Positions 17,926-28,873 of a stretch of DNA of 64,000 bases are shown one piece after another. The stretch comes from Desulfurispira natronophila (GTDB lineage: Bacteria > Chrysiogenota > Chrysiogenetes > Chrysiogenales > Chrysiogenaceae). Position numbers and translations under genes: made by a program. How positions within the stretch are numbered: position 1 is the first letter of the stretch; each line of letters begins with the position of its first letter. The notes below the pieces were generated by a model. It worked only from the letters and a program-made list of their open reading frames with translations, was not told the DNA's origin and made no database searches. Location: positions 1 to 64,000 of the forward strand of contig NZ_JACHID010000011.1 of the NCBI RefSeq assembly GCF_014203025.1. The letters run 5' to 3'.

Positions 17926-19422
17926 ATGCATGAAAAAGACCTGATAATGATATTTCCAGAGCTGCTTCTCATTGCAGCTATCTTTATAGCCACGGTTGCC
18001 GATCTGTTTATCCGCAAGGAAAACAAGTCCGCCGTCGGTTACATGGTGCTGCTGGGCATGATTGGAGCCATGGCCGCTCTTATTGGAATCAAAGACTACT
18101 CCACCACCTTTACCTATGCCGGAACCTTTGAGCACACCGGCTACTCGTGGTGGTTCCGGATCATGATCCTGGCAGGCGGCATACTGACTATCATGATGTC
18201 GTTTGTCTACGCCCAGGAGCGCCAAAGCAAACCTGGTGAATTTTTCTACCTCATTGCCATTGCCACTCTGGGTGGCATGGTCATGGCGGGTTCCGGGAAT
18301 ATGATTACCGTATTCCTCGGCCTGGAAATGCTGAGCATTACCTCCTATGTCCTTGTGGGCATGCAGCGGGAAAAAGCATTTGCTGCTGAAGCTTCGTTCA
18401 AATACATGCTCTATGGGGCTGTATCTTCAGCGGTCATGCTCTTTGGTTTTGCCATTATCTTTGGCATGACTGGCACCCTGGATCTGGCCGAAGCTGGTGC
18501 GCAGCTGGGTGGCCTGCTACAAGGTGACGCCAGCCCCGCCGCAACCATGGCCATGATCATGGTGCTCGGTGGCCTGGGTTACAAGCTGGCAGTGGTGCCT
18601 TTTCACCAGTGGTGCCCTGATGTCTACCACGGTGCCTCATACCCGGTGACCGCATTTCTCTCCGTCGTATCGAAGATTGCCGGGTTTGCCATAATCATTC
18701 GCTTGGTGGACTACGTCTTCATGGGCAGCGGACTTGAAGCACTGGCAGCACAGTGGGCCTTGGCCTTTGCCGTCATTGCCGCAGCCAGCATGATCCTGGG
18801 GAACGTGGCGGCGCTGCCTCAGACCAATGTCAAGCGCCTGCTGGCCTATTCCAGTATCTCCCACGGCGGCTATGTGCTTCTGGGTATTGTCGCCTTTATG
18901 TCGCTTCGCGAAGCCGCTCCATCCAATATCGCATTTCTGGATGGAGCCACTTCAGCGGTGTACTACCTCTTTGGCTACCTCTTTATGAACATTGGTGCCT
19001 TTGCCGGGCTCATGCACTTCAGCCGCATGGCGGGGAGCTCTGAGATCAAGGACATTGCCGGACTGGCCAAGAAAAGCCCGGCTGTAGCTTTTGTCACCGC
19101 CTCCTGCCTTGTCAGTCTGGCGGGCCTACCACCCTTTATCGGTTTCCTGGCCAAGTTCTATCTCTTTGGTGCAGCCGTTCAGAGTGGGTACCTCTGGCTG
19201 GCACTGGTAGGGCTGGTGATGAGCATAGTCTCGCTCTACTACTATGCTAAAGTCATCAAGGCTCTCTACTTCGATGAACAGACCGTCACGGATATTAACA
19301 CCACACCATCCGGTGCCGGTGTGACCAGCACTCTGGCATTCAGCTTTGCCGGAATACTGGTGAGCATGTTCCTGGCCGCACCTCTTATCGAAATCATTCG
19401 CTGGTCCATGGAGCGGCTCTAG
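17926..19422 (+). CDS. nuoN: NADH-quinone oxidoreductase subunit N
   Basis: The third antiporter-like subunit and last gene of the operon. It has 498 residues and about 14 transmembrane helices. Landmarks are FLGLEMLSITSYVLVGMQRE near 128, KLAVVPFHQWCPDVYHGASYPVTAFLSVVSK near 223 and SLAGLPPFIGFLAKFYLF near 400. A strong terminator follows 20 bases after the stop, closing the nuo transcript. No nuoE, nuoF or nuoG is found on either side. Confidence 0.95.
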   Translation: MHEKDLIMIFPELLLIAAIFIATVADLFIRKENKSAVGYMVLLGMIGAMAALIGIKDYSTTFTYAGTFEHTGYSWWFRIMILAGGILTIMMSFVYAQERQSKPGEFFYLIAIATLGGMVMAGSGNMITVFLGLEMLSITSYVLVGMQREKAFAAEASFKYMLYGAVSSAVMLFGFAIIFGMTGTLDLAEAGAQLGGLLQGDASPAATMAMIMVLGGLGYKLAVVPFHQWCPDVYHGASYPVTAFLSVVSKIAGFAIIIRLVDYVFMGSGLEALAAQWALAFAVIAAASMILGNVAALPQTNVKRLLAYSSISHGGYVLLGIVAFMSLREAAPSNIAFLDGATSAVYYLFGYLFMNIGAFAGLMHFSRMAGSSEIKDIAGLAKKSPAVAFVTASCLVSLAGLPPFIGFLAKFYLFGAAVQSGYLWLALVGLVMSIVSLYYYAKVIKALYFDEQTVTDINTTPSGAGVTSTLAFSFAGILVSMFLAAPLIEIIRWSMERL

Positions 19423-19441
19423 CAGCCTTTGGTATTGGCAC

Positions 19442-19484
19442 AAAAAAGCCCCCTGCTGGTCTATCCAGCAGGGGGCTTTTTTTT
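19442..19484 (+). terminator. Rho-independent terminator of the nuo operon
   Basis: A perfect 12-bp GC-rich stem (19448-19459 with 19465-19476) and a 5-base loop are followed by eight T residues; an A-run on the left makes it usable on the minus strand too. Confidence 0.93.
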
Positions 19485-19541
19485 ACATGAATAGTGCAGA
19501 CGGCAGAGCCGTCCTTTCTATTAACAGGTTATGTGATAATG

Positions 19542-19760
19542 CTATTGTACGGTACCTATTCCCGGAGGATGTCCTCGCTCTGGCTGTACATGTGGCGCTA
19601 TCTGGGTTTCTACAAAACGATAGGGGTGAGGCACCATAGCAGTGTAAATACCCAGGAGAATGACAACAATGGCCGCTACTAAAAGAAAAGTAATAAGTTT
19701 AAGGAGCATCTGACGCTGCTTGTCTTCTTTTTGCCCTTGGCTTTTTCTTTTCTGGGTCAT
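19542..19760 (-). CDS. Small single-pass membrane protein of unknown function
   Basis: A 72-residue protein: a very basic, glutamine-rich N-terminus (about 20 residues), one transmembrane segment at ~20-42 (LITFLLVAAIVVILLGIYTA), and a short proline-rich tail. The N-terminal charge predicts a cytoplasmic N-terminus and a tail outside the membrane. The ATG at 19760 is strongly supported by GAGGAGGT immediately upstream, better than an in-frame ATG at 19784. It lies downstream of gyrB on the same strand, 160 bp away. No family is recognised. Confidence 0.65.
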   Translation of the reverse strand: MTQKRKSQGQKEDKQRQMLLKLITFLLVAAIVVILLGIYTAMVPHPYRFVETQIAPHVQPERGHPPGIGTVQ

Positions 19761-19923
19761 AATTACCTCCTCGTAACGTATCACTCAAGCGTCAGATATT
19801 GTTGCTCTTTGTATGTGGCAAGAAAATACCTGAGTATAGCTCCCATACCATTGAAAAGTTCAACTATTTTTGCGTTAAGTATACCTATTAGGGACATTCA
19901 CTGGTAGAAACGCCAATGGGTAA

Positions 19924-22368
<2,445 letters not shown>

Positions 22369-22393
22369 CTAAACGTTTTAATTGCAAACAAAC

Positions 22394-22422
22394 ATTATAC
22401 GTGAAAACATATTTGTTTTCCA
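22394..22422 (-). promoter_or_regulatory. Candidate gyrB promoter
   Basis: On the minus strand TGGAAA (22417-22422) and a consensus TATAAT (22394-22399) are separated by 17 bp, about 70 bases before the gyrB ATG. Confidence 0.55.
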
Positions 22423-22591
22423 GCATATCTCTTGAGTCATGCCGGTTTGTCCTGAGTGCAGTAATCGGTGGTAGCGGCAATAACACTCGCTTTCTATTGA
22501 GAGATCTACAGCATGCTCACATCGACTCCACTTTATGCGTCGTGGGCATACCCCAAGTAGCTTCGATTTAAAACACAAACTTACTGATGAC

Positions 22592-23977
22592 TCACGAACT
22601 ATCCATACCCTCAAGTTTCCGGTACAGAGTGCGACGGCCAATATCCAGGATTTCTGCTGCTCGCTGCTTATTACCATTGACTTGCTCTAATACGTGTTGA
22701 ATATAACGCAACTCAAGGACATCAAGAGTCACCAGGGGACTTGGCCAATGTCCAGGATGATGCATGGACTCCTTATGAAAAACCTCAGCATGTTCACGAA
22801 TTCTGGCAGGCAGGTGGCACGTCTGAATAGTTTTCTCCTGACAAAAGGTAACCGCGCGCTCCATCGCATTTTGAAGCTCCCGCACATTGCCAGGAAAGGA
22901 GTAATGACGCATATGAAGCAGGGCATCCTCACTGATTCCCTCAATATTTTTCTCCATACGGGCATTTATTTGTTGCAAGAAAGTGTTAGCCAGCAGCTCC
23001 ATGTCATCACCCCTCTCCCGCAATGGGGGAATGTGCAAAGCAAATGTCTCTAAGCGGTAAAAAAGATCTTCACGAAAGCTGCCAGATTGAACATCTTTCT
23101 CCAGATTTCGGTTTGTCGCAGCTAATATACGGACATCAACTTGCTCTTCCTTGTTGCTGCCAACCGGCCGTAGAGTGCTATCCTGAATGACGCGCAGCAA
23201 TTTTGCCTGGAGAGTCATAGGCATCTCACCGATCTCATCCAGCAAAAGCGTTCCCCCATCGGCATCGCTGATAAGGCCTTTGCGTCGTTGCTGAGCTCCC
23301 GTAAAAGCTCCTGCGGCATGACCAAAGAATTCACTTTCAAGCAGACTCTCAGGAATACCGGCACAGTTAATGGCCACAAACGGTCCCTCGCACCGGTCGC
23401 TTTCCTTATGTATCGCTCTTGCAACCAACTCTTTCCCTACGCCACTCTCTCCAGTGATAAGGACTGGCCCTTGAGCCCGTGCCAGCTGGCGTATCTGATC
23501 AAAAAGAATGCGCATGGAGCGACTGCCTCCCATTATTCCATGAAAGGAGTCCTGCCGAATCATTTCTCGAAAGCGCCTTACTTCAAATCTCAACAAACGA
23601 TTCTGCAGAGTGCGCTCGACACAGAGCATCAGATGCTCCAGGTCAAGCGGCTTGGTAAGAAAGTCGTCAGCACCAGCACGCAGAGCTTCTACTGCCTGCG
23701 ATATGGTACCAAATGCCGTAATGACAATACATGCCGGAGGAGCGTGAAGAGTGCGAAGTTGCTGCAACAGTTCAAGGCCATGCATACCCGGCAATCGTAA
23801 ATCGCTTATGACAAGATCAAAAGAGGACTCTTGCAACAACTGCAGCGCTACTTCAGCGCTGGCCGCACGTTGAACCTCGTAACCGCCATCTCGCACCTCA
23901 TCCAGCAACAAATTAGCCAAATTATTATCATCCTCCACCACCAAAACCTGGTGATCAGCAGGGTTAAACCTGGACAT
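22592..23977 (-). CDS. NtrC-family sigma-54-dependent response regulator
   Basis: A 461-residue enhancer-binding protein with three domains. The receiver (~10-125) has phospho-acceptor Asp59 in VISDLRLPG. The AAA+ sigma-54 activation domain (~145-385) has Walker A GESGVGKELVARAIH and the sigma-54-contacting loop GAFTGAQ. The Fis-type helix-turn-helix is at ~425-458 (NGNKQRAAEILDIGRRTLYRKLEG). The start overlaps the histidine kinase gene by 14 bp, so the two are a cognate pair. A consensus sigma-54 promoter stands upstream of the divergent DUF4168 gene and is the most obvious local target. The layout resembles ZraR, but the signal is unknown. Confidence 0.9.
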   Translation of the reverse strand: MSRFNPADHQVLVVEDDNNLANLLLDEVRDGGYEVQRAASAEVALQLLQESSFDLVISDLRLPGMHGLELLQQLRTLHAPPACIVITAFGTISQAVEALRAGADDFLTKPLDLEHLMLCVERTLQNRLLRFEVRRFREMIRQDSFHGIMGGSRSMRILFDQIRQLARAQGPVLITGESGVGKELVARAIHKESDRCEGPFVAINCAGIPESLLESEFFGHAAGAFTGAQQRRKGLISDADGGTLLLDEIGEMPMTLQAKLLRVIQDSTLRPVGSNKEEQVDVRILAATNRNLEKDVQSGSFREDLFYRLETFALHIPPLRERGDDMELLANTFLQQINARMEKNIEGISEDALLHMRHYSFPGNVRELQNAMERAVTFCQEKTIQTCHLPARIREHAEVFHKESMHHPGHWPSPLVTLDVLELRYIQHVLEQVNGNKQRAAEILDIGRRTLYRKLEGMDSS

Positions 23978-25442
23978 TATATTCCTCCTGCACAGCTTGA
24001 CGAGGCAGGGTTACCCGAAAACATGCACCACCAAGCTGGCTCTGCGCTGTTTCAATCCGCCCACCATGCTCCTGAACAATACCGTGCACCACCGCCAACC
24101 CCAGACCAGTGCCCTGACCCACAGCCTTGGTAGTGAAAAAGGGTTCAAAAATCCTATGCTCCAGCGAAGAGTCAATGCCATGACCCGTGTCGTCAACAAC
24201 AAACTGAATCTCACCTGGGAGCACCTTCCACTCAAGTATTACCTTACCGCCCTGTGCTGCCTCCATAGCATTGCTAAGCAAGTTAACCAAAACCTGCTCA
24301 ATCCTTACATGATCTGCGCTGAAGCTGGCATCATCTGGGCCGCTAACATGCAACTGCACCCCGAGCTGTCGCCGTTTGTCCTCAAGAGACGAAGCAGCGT
24401 TGGAGGCCAATACAGAGGCCTGGCAAGATTGATACTGCAAATTGTTGCTGCTAAAATCCAAAAGCTGATACACAATGTGCTCCATACGACGCACTTCATC
24501 CCGTATACTCTGTAAAGAGTCCTGAACATCTGATGACAAGTCGCGCTGCCGCAAAGAGCGCTGAGCCTTGCCATCAACAACACTAAGAGGCGTCCCCAGC
24601 TCGTGGGCAATTCCTGCAGCCAACTGACCTATAGCTGCCAGCTTTTCGCTCTGCCTTAGCTTCTGCTGAAGCTGCTGCTCGCTGCGTCGACGGTGCTCAA
24701 TCTCTTGTTGCGCATCGTCAATACTATCAAGCATGTTATTAAATGATGTTGCGAGCATACTTATCTCACGAGGGCCTTGCACCAGTGAGCGGTGCCACCA
24801 GTCACCTTTCGAAATCCGCTCCATACTGGCAATCAAACGCTGAAAATGTATACCTAAAGCACGATGGTGACCGTAATAAACCAGTCCCGTCATCACGAGC
24901 ATGCTGATGAGCAGGCCACTGACCGACCACATCCGCAAGCTTTGCACGTAATACTGAAAGTCGCTGTGCCGACGTGTAAGCTGGAGCAAACCATTAATAC
25001 GCCCTCCCGAGTCAGTCAGAGGGACAAAATAAGAATAAACATCTCTCCCTGCTACCTCACCATACTCTCCTTGCCTTTCACCACTAGCCGCCAGACGCGT
25101 TAAGTGCCGCTGCTGAGGAGCTGGATCCTGCTCTCCTGCAGCCGCTATTTGCTCACCATGCTTGTCATAAACGTAAGCACTGTAAACGTGACCTATGCGA
25201 AAAGCAGACTCCAGCGCCTGAGAAACACTTCCCCCACGATCACGCTCCAGTGCATGGCTAATAGGCAAACGAATTGCCCGTGCTACCAATTCCAGATCAT
25301 TTTGCATACGCTCTTCCATATGCCTCTCAAGAGCTCCGAGAGCAAGATATCCACTGAGGGCCATAACCCCACCCAGTGGCAATACAATATAGAGCAGCAA
25401 GCTCAATCTTAGGCTTATATGATGAGGGAGTCGATGTGTCAT
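23964..25442 (-). CDS. Sensor histidine kinase, cognate to the NtrC-family regulator
   Basis: A membrane-bound kinase of 492 residues. The N-terminal transmembrane segment (~10-32) is followed by a ~140-residue periplasmic sensor region, a second transmembrane segment near 175 (VSGLLISMLVMTGLVYYG), a HAMP-like linker, and the HisKA box LAAIGQLAAGIAHELGTPLS with phospho-acceptor His280. The HATPase domain has N-box NLLSNAMEA, G1 DDTGHGID and G2 GTGLGLAVVHGI. The start is the ATG at 25442, with AGGAGA at proper spacing. The periplasmic region shows no recognised ligand motif. The gene is divergent from the DUF4168 gene. Confidence 0.9.
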   Translation of the reverse strand: MTHRLPHHISLRLSLLLYIVLPLGGVMALSGYLALGALERHMEERMQNDLELVARAIRLPISHALERDRGGSVSQALESAFRIGHVYSAYVYDKHGEQIAAAGEQDPAPQQRHLTRLAASGERQGEYGEVAGRDVYSYFVPLTDSGGRINGLLQLTRRHSDFQYYVQSLRMWSVSGLLISMLVMTGLVYYGHHRALGIHFQRLIASMERISKGDWWHRSLVQGPREISMLATSFNNMLDSIDDAQQEIEHRRRSEQQLQQKLRQSEKLAAIGQLAAGIAHELGTPLSVVDGKAQRSLRQRDLSSDVQDSLQSIRDEVRRMEHIVYQLLDFSSNNLQYQSCQASVLASNAASSLEDKRRQLGVQLHVSGPDDASFSADHVRIEQVLVNLLSNAMEAAQGGKVILEWKVLPGEIQFVVDDTGHGIDSSLEHRIFEPFFTTKAVGQGTGLGLAVVHGIVQEHGGRIETAQSQLGGACFRVTLPRQAVQEEYNVQV

Positions 25443-25484
25443 AAAGGCATCTCCTGAACTCAAGCTAATGTGCCATTCAGACAC

Positions 25485-25512
25485 AGTGTGCCAATACAAT
25501 ACAGCGCACACT
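25485..25512. promoter_or_regulatory. Dyad AGTGTGC-N14-GCACACT, candidate enhancer site
   Basis: Perfect 7-bp arms (25485-25491 and 25506-25512) lie between the divergent kinase and DUF4168 genes, about 75 bp upstream of the sigma-54 promoter. This is the usual place and form of an enhancer site for an NtrC-family dimer. The link to the adjacent regulator is inference. Confidence 0.45.
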
Positions 25513-25587
25513 CTTTAATGTAAACCTTAAGAAAAGATACAAGAACACAAACACCTGCCAAGAAAGTACTTGCAAAAAACATCAACT

Positions 25588-25604
25588 TTGGCATTCCCAT
25601 TGCT
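25588..25604 (+). promoter_or_regulatory. Sigma-54 promoter upstream of the DUF4168 gene
   Basis: TTGGCATTCCCATTGCT has the invariant GG (25590-25591) and GC (25602-25603) exactly ten bases apart and matches the TGGCA-N6-TTGC core. Transcription would start near 25615, leaving a ~55-base leader before the ATG at 25671. Confidence 0.7.
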
Positions 25605-25670
25605 AACACTAGAGCTAACGTGGCAATGCAAAAAATTGCACGAAAAATCAAGATTACTCAGGAGGAAAAG

Positions 25671-26054
25671 ATGAGAAAAAAAATTAGCGCAATGATTATG
25701 ACACTGGCCCTGATAATGGCCGCATTCTTTATCGGTATTACCCCAGCAAGCGCCCAGCAGATGCCAGGACAACCAGAAGTAGAAGTGCGTGACGTAAGCA
25801 ATTCTGAAGTTGAGCAAGTAGCTGGTGCCTATGTTGAAATATCTGCTATTCAGGAAAGCTACCAGCAGCGATTGTCCAATGTACAGGACCCTCAGGAAGC
25901 TCAAAAGCTCCAGCAACAAGCCAATGAAGAAATGACTGAAGTCGTCGAAAACAGTGGAATTAGCGTAGATCAGTACAACGAAATTATGCTTATGGCTCAA
26001 ATGGATGAGGATATTCGTTTTCGCATCCTGGAAGAAATTGAGGAAATGCAATAA
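25671..26054 (+). CDS. Secreted DUF4168-family protein (ZraP-like position)
   Basis: A 127-residue exported protein. A signal peptide (positively charged start, hydrophobic core, cleavage after ASA near residue 28) is followed by a mostly helical, Gln/Glu-rich domain with the DUF4168 pattern: VEQVAGAYVEISAIQESYQQRL, then ANEEMTEVVENSGISVDQYNEI and a closing MDEDIRFRILEEI. The ATG at 25671 follows CAGGAGGA. It is driven by a sigma-54 promoter and lies divergent from a sigma-54 activator/kinase pair, the same layout as E. coli zraP with zraSR, where ZraP is a periplasmic stress chaperone. Sequence homology to ZraP is not evident, so the parallel is one of organisation. Confidence 0.8.
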   Translation: MRKKISAMIMTLALIMAAFFIGITPASAQQMPGQPEVEVRDVSNSEVEQVAGAYVEISAIQESYQQRLSNVQDPQEAQKLQQQANEEMTEVVENSGISVDQYNEIMLMAQMDEDIRFRILEEIEEMQ

Positions 26055-26095
26055 CAGCAAACCTAATAACAAACCCTTGAGCCACAAACCTATCT

Positions 26096-26146
26096 GCCCA
26101 TCTCTAGCCTTAAATACAGGCAGAGATGGGCTTTATTTATATATTT
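26096..26146 (+). terminator. Rho-independent terminator after the DUF4168 gene
   Basis: The stem GCCCATCTCT (26096-26105) pairs with AGAGATGGGC (26122-26131) and is extended inwards by GCCT/AGGC around a 7-base loop. A T-rich tail follows. Confidence 0.9.
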
Positions 26147-26287
26147 TGGTGTACTCTCGAACCAGTGCCAAGAATTGTTCGACCACAAGTCAACGTGGGC
26201 AACTTTTGTAATGTCAGGTTCTGTGTTAGCATTATTTAAGTCTTTAACCCCACTCCCTTAGACACAAGTAGCAAAAGGAGATATATT

Positions 26288-27040
26288 ATGCGCTTGAAAG
26301 GCAAAAACATCCTGATTACTGGCGGATCCAGTGGCATTGGCTTGGCTGCCGTTGAGCGTTGCCTTGAAGAAGGTGCTGCTGTCGTCATGTCTGATCTTCC
26401 CGGCAACGGTGGAGAGTCCCTTGCCAGTAAAATGAGCTCCCAGTACTCAGGAACCTGCCTCTTTATCGCTGCAGATGTAAGCGATACGTGCCAGGTCAAT
26501 ACATTACTCACTGAAATGCATAACCATCTGGGTTCAGTAGACGGAGTCTTTAACAATGCCGGCATTGGCGGCCTAACTCCAACCACAGAGGTAAGCGATG
26601 AGAGCTTTCAGAATATTATCAACATCAACCTCACTGGAGTGTTCCGTGTAGCACGCGGTGCGCTGCAAATCATGGAGAAGCAAGGCAGCGGCTGCATCGT
26701 AAACTGCGCATCCATTCTCGGACTCTTTGGCCAGTCCCAAACCGCTGCGTATACCGCCGCCAAAGGCGGTGTGGTAAACCTGACCCGCACCTTGGCACTG
26801 GAGTTTGCGCCAAAGGGTATCCGCGTCAACTCTATCGGGCCCGGATATATTGATACCCCTCTACTAAAGGATTTAAGTGAGGAGATGCGTGAATTTCTGG
26901 TCAGCTTACATCCGATGGGCCGCTTGGGTCGTTCAGAAGAAGTGGCCAACGCATTTGTGTTTTTGGTTAGCGACGAGGCAAGCTTTATTACTGGCGCTAA
27001 CTTACAAGTAGACGGAGGATTTACGGCAGGAAAATCCTGA
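26288..27040 (+). CDS. Short-chain dehydrogenase/reductase (classical SDR)
   Basis: An NAD(P)-dependent oxidoreductase of 250 residues, typical for classical SDRs. The cofactor motif TGGSSGIG is at 11-18, NNAG at 89-92, and the catalytic residues are Ser142, Tyr155 and Lys159. GPGYIDTP near 190 and the closing ITGANLQVDGGF are also diagnostic. A strong AAAGGAG precedes the ATG. The substrate cannot be deduced: similar proteins act on sugars, 3-oxoacyl-ACP or hydroxysteroids. It stands alone between the DUF4168 terminator and trxA. Confidence 0.85.
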   Translation: MRLKGKNILITGGSSGIGLAAVERCLEEGAAVVMSDLPGNGGESLASKMSSQYSGTCLFIAADVSDTCQVNTLLTEMHNHLGSVDGVFNNAGIGGLTPTTEVSDESFQNIININLTGVFRVARGALQIMEKQGSGCIVNCASILGLFGQSQTAAYTAAKGGVVNLTRTLALEFAPKGIRVNSIGPGYIDTPLLKDLSEEMREFLVSLHPMGRLGRSEEVANAFVFLVSDEASFITGANLQVDGGFTAGKS

Positions 27041-27183
27041 GATTCTTTCACTGTGCAAGGCAGCGAAGAAGAGAAGAACATGCGACTATCAAGCTGGTTG
27101 ACAAGCATGGTTTTTTTTGTGACTATGTTAGAGTATAAAAAGTAAAAACTATAATACTTTATCAAATGCAAAGGCGGTGTAAT

Positions 27184-27513
27184 ATGGCTGCAGAGAATGT
27201 TTTGACGTTTACGGATGACGCTTTTGAAAGCGATGTTATTGCTTCTGATGTTCCGGTTTTGGTTGACTTTTGGGCGAGCTGGTGCGCTCCTTGCCGCATG
27301 CTGGCACCTACTATTGATGCTCTGGCAACTGAGTTCGAAGGTAAAGCTAAAGTCGGAAAAGTCAATGTGGATGAGAATCCTGGCACCAGTCAAAAGTACG
27401 GAGTGCGTAGCATCCCCACCATTATGATATTCAAAGGCGGCCAGATGGTAGATCAAGCGGTTGGTGTTCAGTCCAAAGAAGCTCTTAAAGCTCTGCTTGA
27501 CAAGCACGCCTAA
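27184..27513 (+). CDS. trxA: Thioredoxin with a WCAPC active site
   Basis: A cytosolic dithiol-disulfide oxidoreductase. The 109-residue protein has the thioredoxin fold signature [21 protein letters not shown]; the redox cysteines are Cys34 and Cys37. The cis-proline motif SIPTIMIF follows near residue 76. The active site reads CAPC instead of the usual CGPC, a variant found in some thioredoxins that may shift redox potential. The ATG at 27184 follows AAGGCGGTG; an in-frame ATG at 27166 is less likely. A terminator follows. Confidence 0.93.
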   Translation: MAAENVLTFTDDAFESDVIASDVPVLVDFWASWCAPCRMLAPTIDALATEFEGKAKVGKVNVDENPGTSQKYGVRSIPTIMIFKGGQMVDQAVGVQSKEALKALLDKHA

Positions 27514-27537
27514 TAAGACAACGCAACTACCAGGTAT

Positions 27538-27606
27538 AAGCACCAGTACCTCATAAAGCTCAACCTGCTTTTTAAGCAACGATAGTGAGAGTACTGGTGC
27601 TTTTTT
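27538..27606 (+). terminator. Rho-independent terminator after trxA
   Basis: A long stem pairs AAGCACCAGTAC-CTCA (27538-27553) with TGAG-A-GTACTGGTGCTT (27586-27602), with a 32-base loop, and ends in six T. A GTG at 27585 inside this hairpin is an unlikely start for the next gene. Confidence 0.8.
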
Positions 27607-27629
27607 ACGATAGAAACCGAGTTATAACT

Positions 27630-28115
27630 ATGAAGCACCGTACCCTGGAACCTGAAACGATACAGCGTTGGTCTTTCCGCAATATACTAGTGATGATCTG
27701 CGCTTCGGTAGCATTCTACTTCGTCTTTAGCAGTGCATTCTCCCGCCTGGTCATCCCCGATGATGTGCCAACCGAAATCTACTTTTATGACGCTGACGCA
27801 AATCCTGTGCCTTTGCTGGACTATCTTGGCACGCCTTTTTCCCTACATATTCAACCCTTGTCCCATGCTGATATTGAGCGCTGCTTGAAGCAAGATCACG
27901 ACCCCACCACTATCCTTGTCCCAAACAACCTGCCTGAACTACCACGCATTCGGCAACAACTTGCGGAAGCTAAAGAAAGCAGCAATTACTGCCGTGTTCT
28001 TTTTGCCACAGGGGCCATGCTGGAGCGCTACGCAAAGATGCTGGGAGTGCAGGATTTCCCTGTGCGCATTGTTGTCGCACAAGACTTCTCTGTTCTACGT
28101 GTGGAAAAACCCTGA
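27630..28115 (+). CDS. Membrane-anchored protein of unknown function, coupled to the prepilin peptidase gene
   Basis: About 161 residues. A short basic N-terminus is followed by one transmembrane segment at ~18-37 (NILVMICASVAFYFVFSSAF) and a ~120-residue domain, probably periplasmic, with alternating strands and helices (TEIYFYDADANPVPLLDYLG, LLFATGAMLERYAKMLG-like segment near 135, FPVRIVVAQDFSVLRVEKP at the end). It contains two cysteines but no CxxC. No family is recognised. Its TGA overlaps the ATG of the prepilin peptidase gene by one base, so the two are translated together and may act together. The ATG at 27630 is preferred; its ribosome-binding site is weak. Confidence 0.6.
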   Translation: MKHRTLEPETIQRWSFRNILVMICASVAFYFVFSSAFSRLVIPDDVPTEIYFYDADANPVPLLDYLGTPFSLHIQPLSHADIERCLKQDHDPTTILVPNNLPELPRIRQQLAEAKESSNYCRVLFATGAMLERYAKMLGVQDFPVRIVVAQDFSVLRVEKP

Positions 28116-28873
28116 TGTCGCTGTTGTGTGTCATCGCCTTTACCCTGGTCTTGGGAGCCTGCCTGGGAAGCTTTATTGCCGCCTCAGCACACCGCATTCC
28201 CCGCGGCGTGAGTATAGTCTTTCCCGCATCCCACTGCCCCCACTGCCTGCAGCCTATACGCTGGCGCCACAATATCCCGATATTTGGCTACCTGATCTGT
28301 CGTGGGCAATGTTTTCACTGCCAGCAGGCTATCAGCTCTACTTACGTTTACATTGAAGCCGGAGTTGCCTTGGTAATCACGGCAACAGTCCTGCGCTACT
28401 ATCCTGCGACAACCGATATGATCTGGTACGGAACCTTTACCTTTTTTCTACTTGGCTGCGGCATAGTGGATCTGCGCAGCGCCTGGGAAGAGGGGGAAGG
28501 CGAGGGGATTATCCCCGATATTTTCAGCCTGGGAGGGCTTGGGGTCGCCATCGCCCTGGCAACTTTTACCGGCCAGTGGCTGGAGTCAGCAATCGGAGCT
28601 CTGCTTGGCGGGGGAATTTTAATGCTGATATTTCTCTTTTACTACTATGTGCGCCACATCGAAGCGCTGGGGCTGGGCGATGTGAAGATGATGGCCATGG
28701 TGGGAGCTTTCAGCGGCGTGCTGGGAGTCCTGTATACTCTGTTTATCGGGTCGCTGCTGGGGCTGGTGGCAGCGCTGATACTTATGGTGCGCCGCCGCCA
28801 GTATACCCTGCAGATGAAACTTCCCTTTGGGCCTTTCCTCGCTTTGGGGGCGTTGGTTTATATCTGGATCTGA
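28115..28873 (+). CDS. pilD: Type IV prepilin peptidase / N-methyltransferase
   Basis: An inner-membrane aspartic protease that cleaves and N-methylates prepilins and pseudopilins. It has 252 residues and about seven transmembrane helices. The cytoplasmic N-terminal domain has the paired CxxC zinc motifs (Cys41/44 and Cys66/69) typical of the bifunctional methylating type. The catalytic aspartates are Asp119 (IVDLR) and Asp189 (GLGDVKM). The loop between Asp119 and the IPD motif at 133-135 is about nine residues longer than usual and rich in Glu and Gly. It presumably serves type IV pilus-like systems such as the PilMNO cassette at 6.6-8.9 kb. Confidence 0.9.
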   Translation: MSLLCVIAFTLVLGACLGSFIAASAHRIPRGVSIVFPASHCPHCLQPIRWRHNIPIFGYLICRGQCFHCQQAISSTYVYIEAGVALVITATVLRYYPATTDMIWYGTFTFFLLGCGIVDLRSAWEEGEGEGIIPDIFSLGGLGVAIALATFTGQWLESAIGALLGGGILMLIFLFYYYVRHIEALGLGDVKMMAMVGAFSGVLGVLYTLFIGSLLGLVAALILMVRRRQYTLQMKLPFGPFLALGALVYIWI

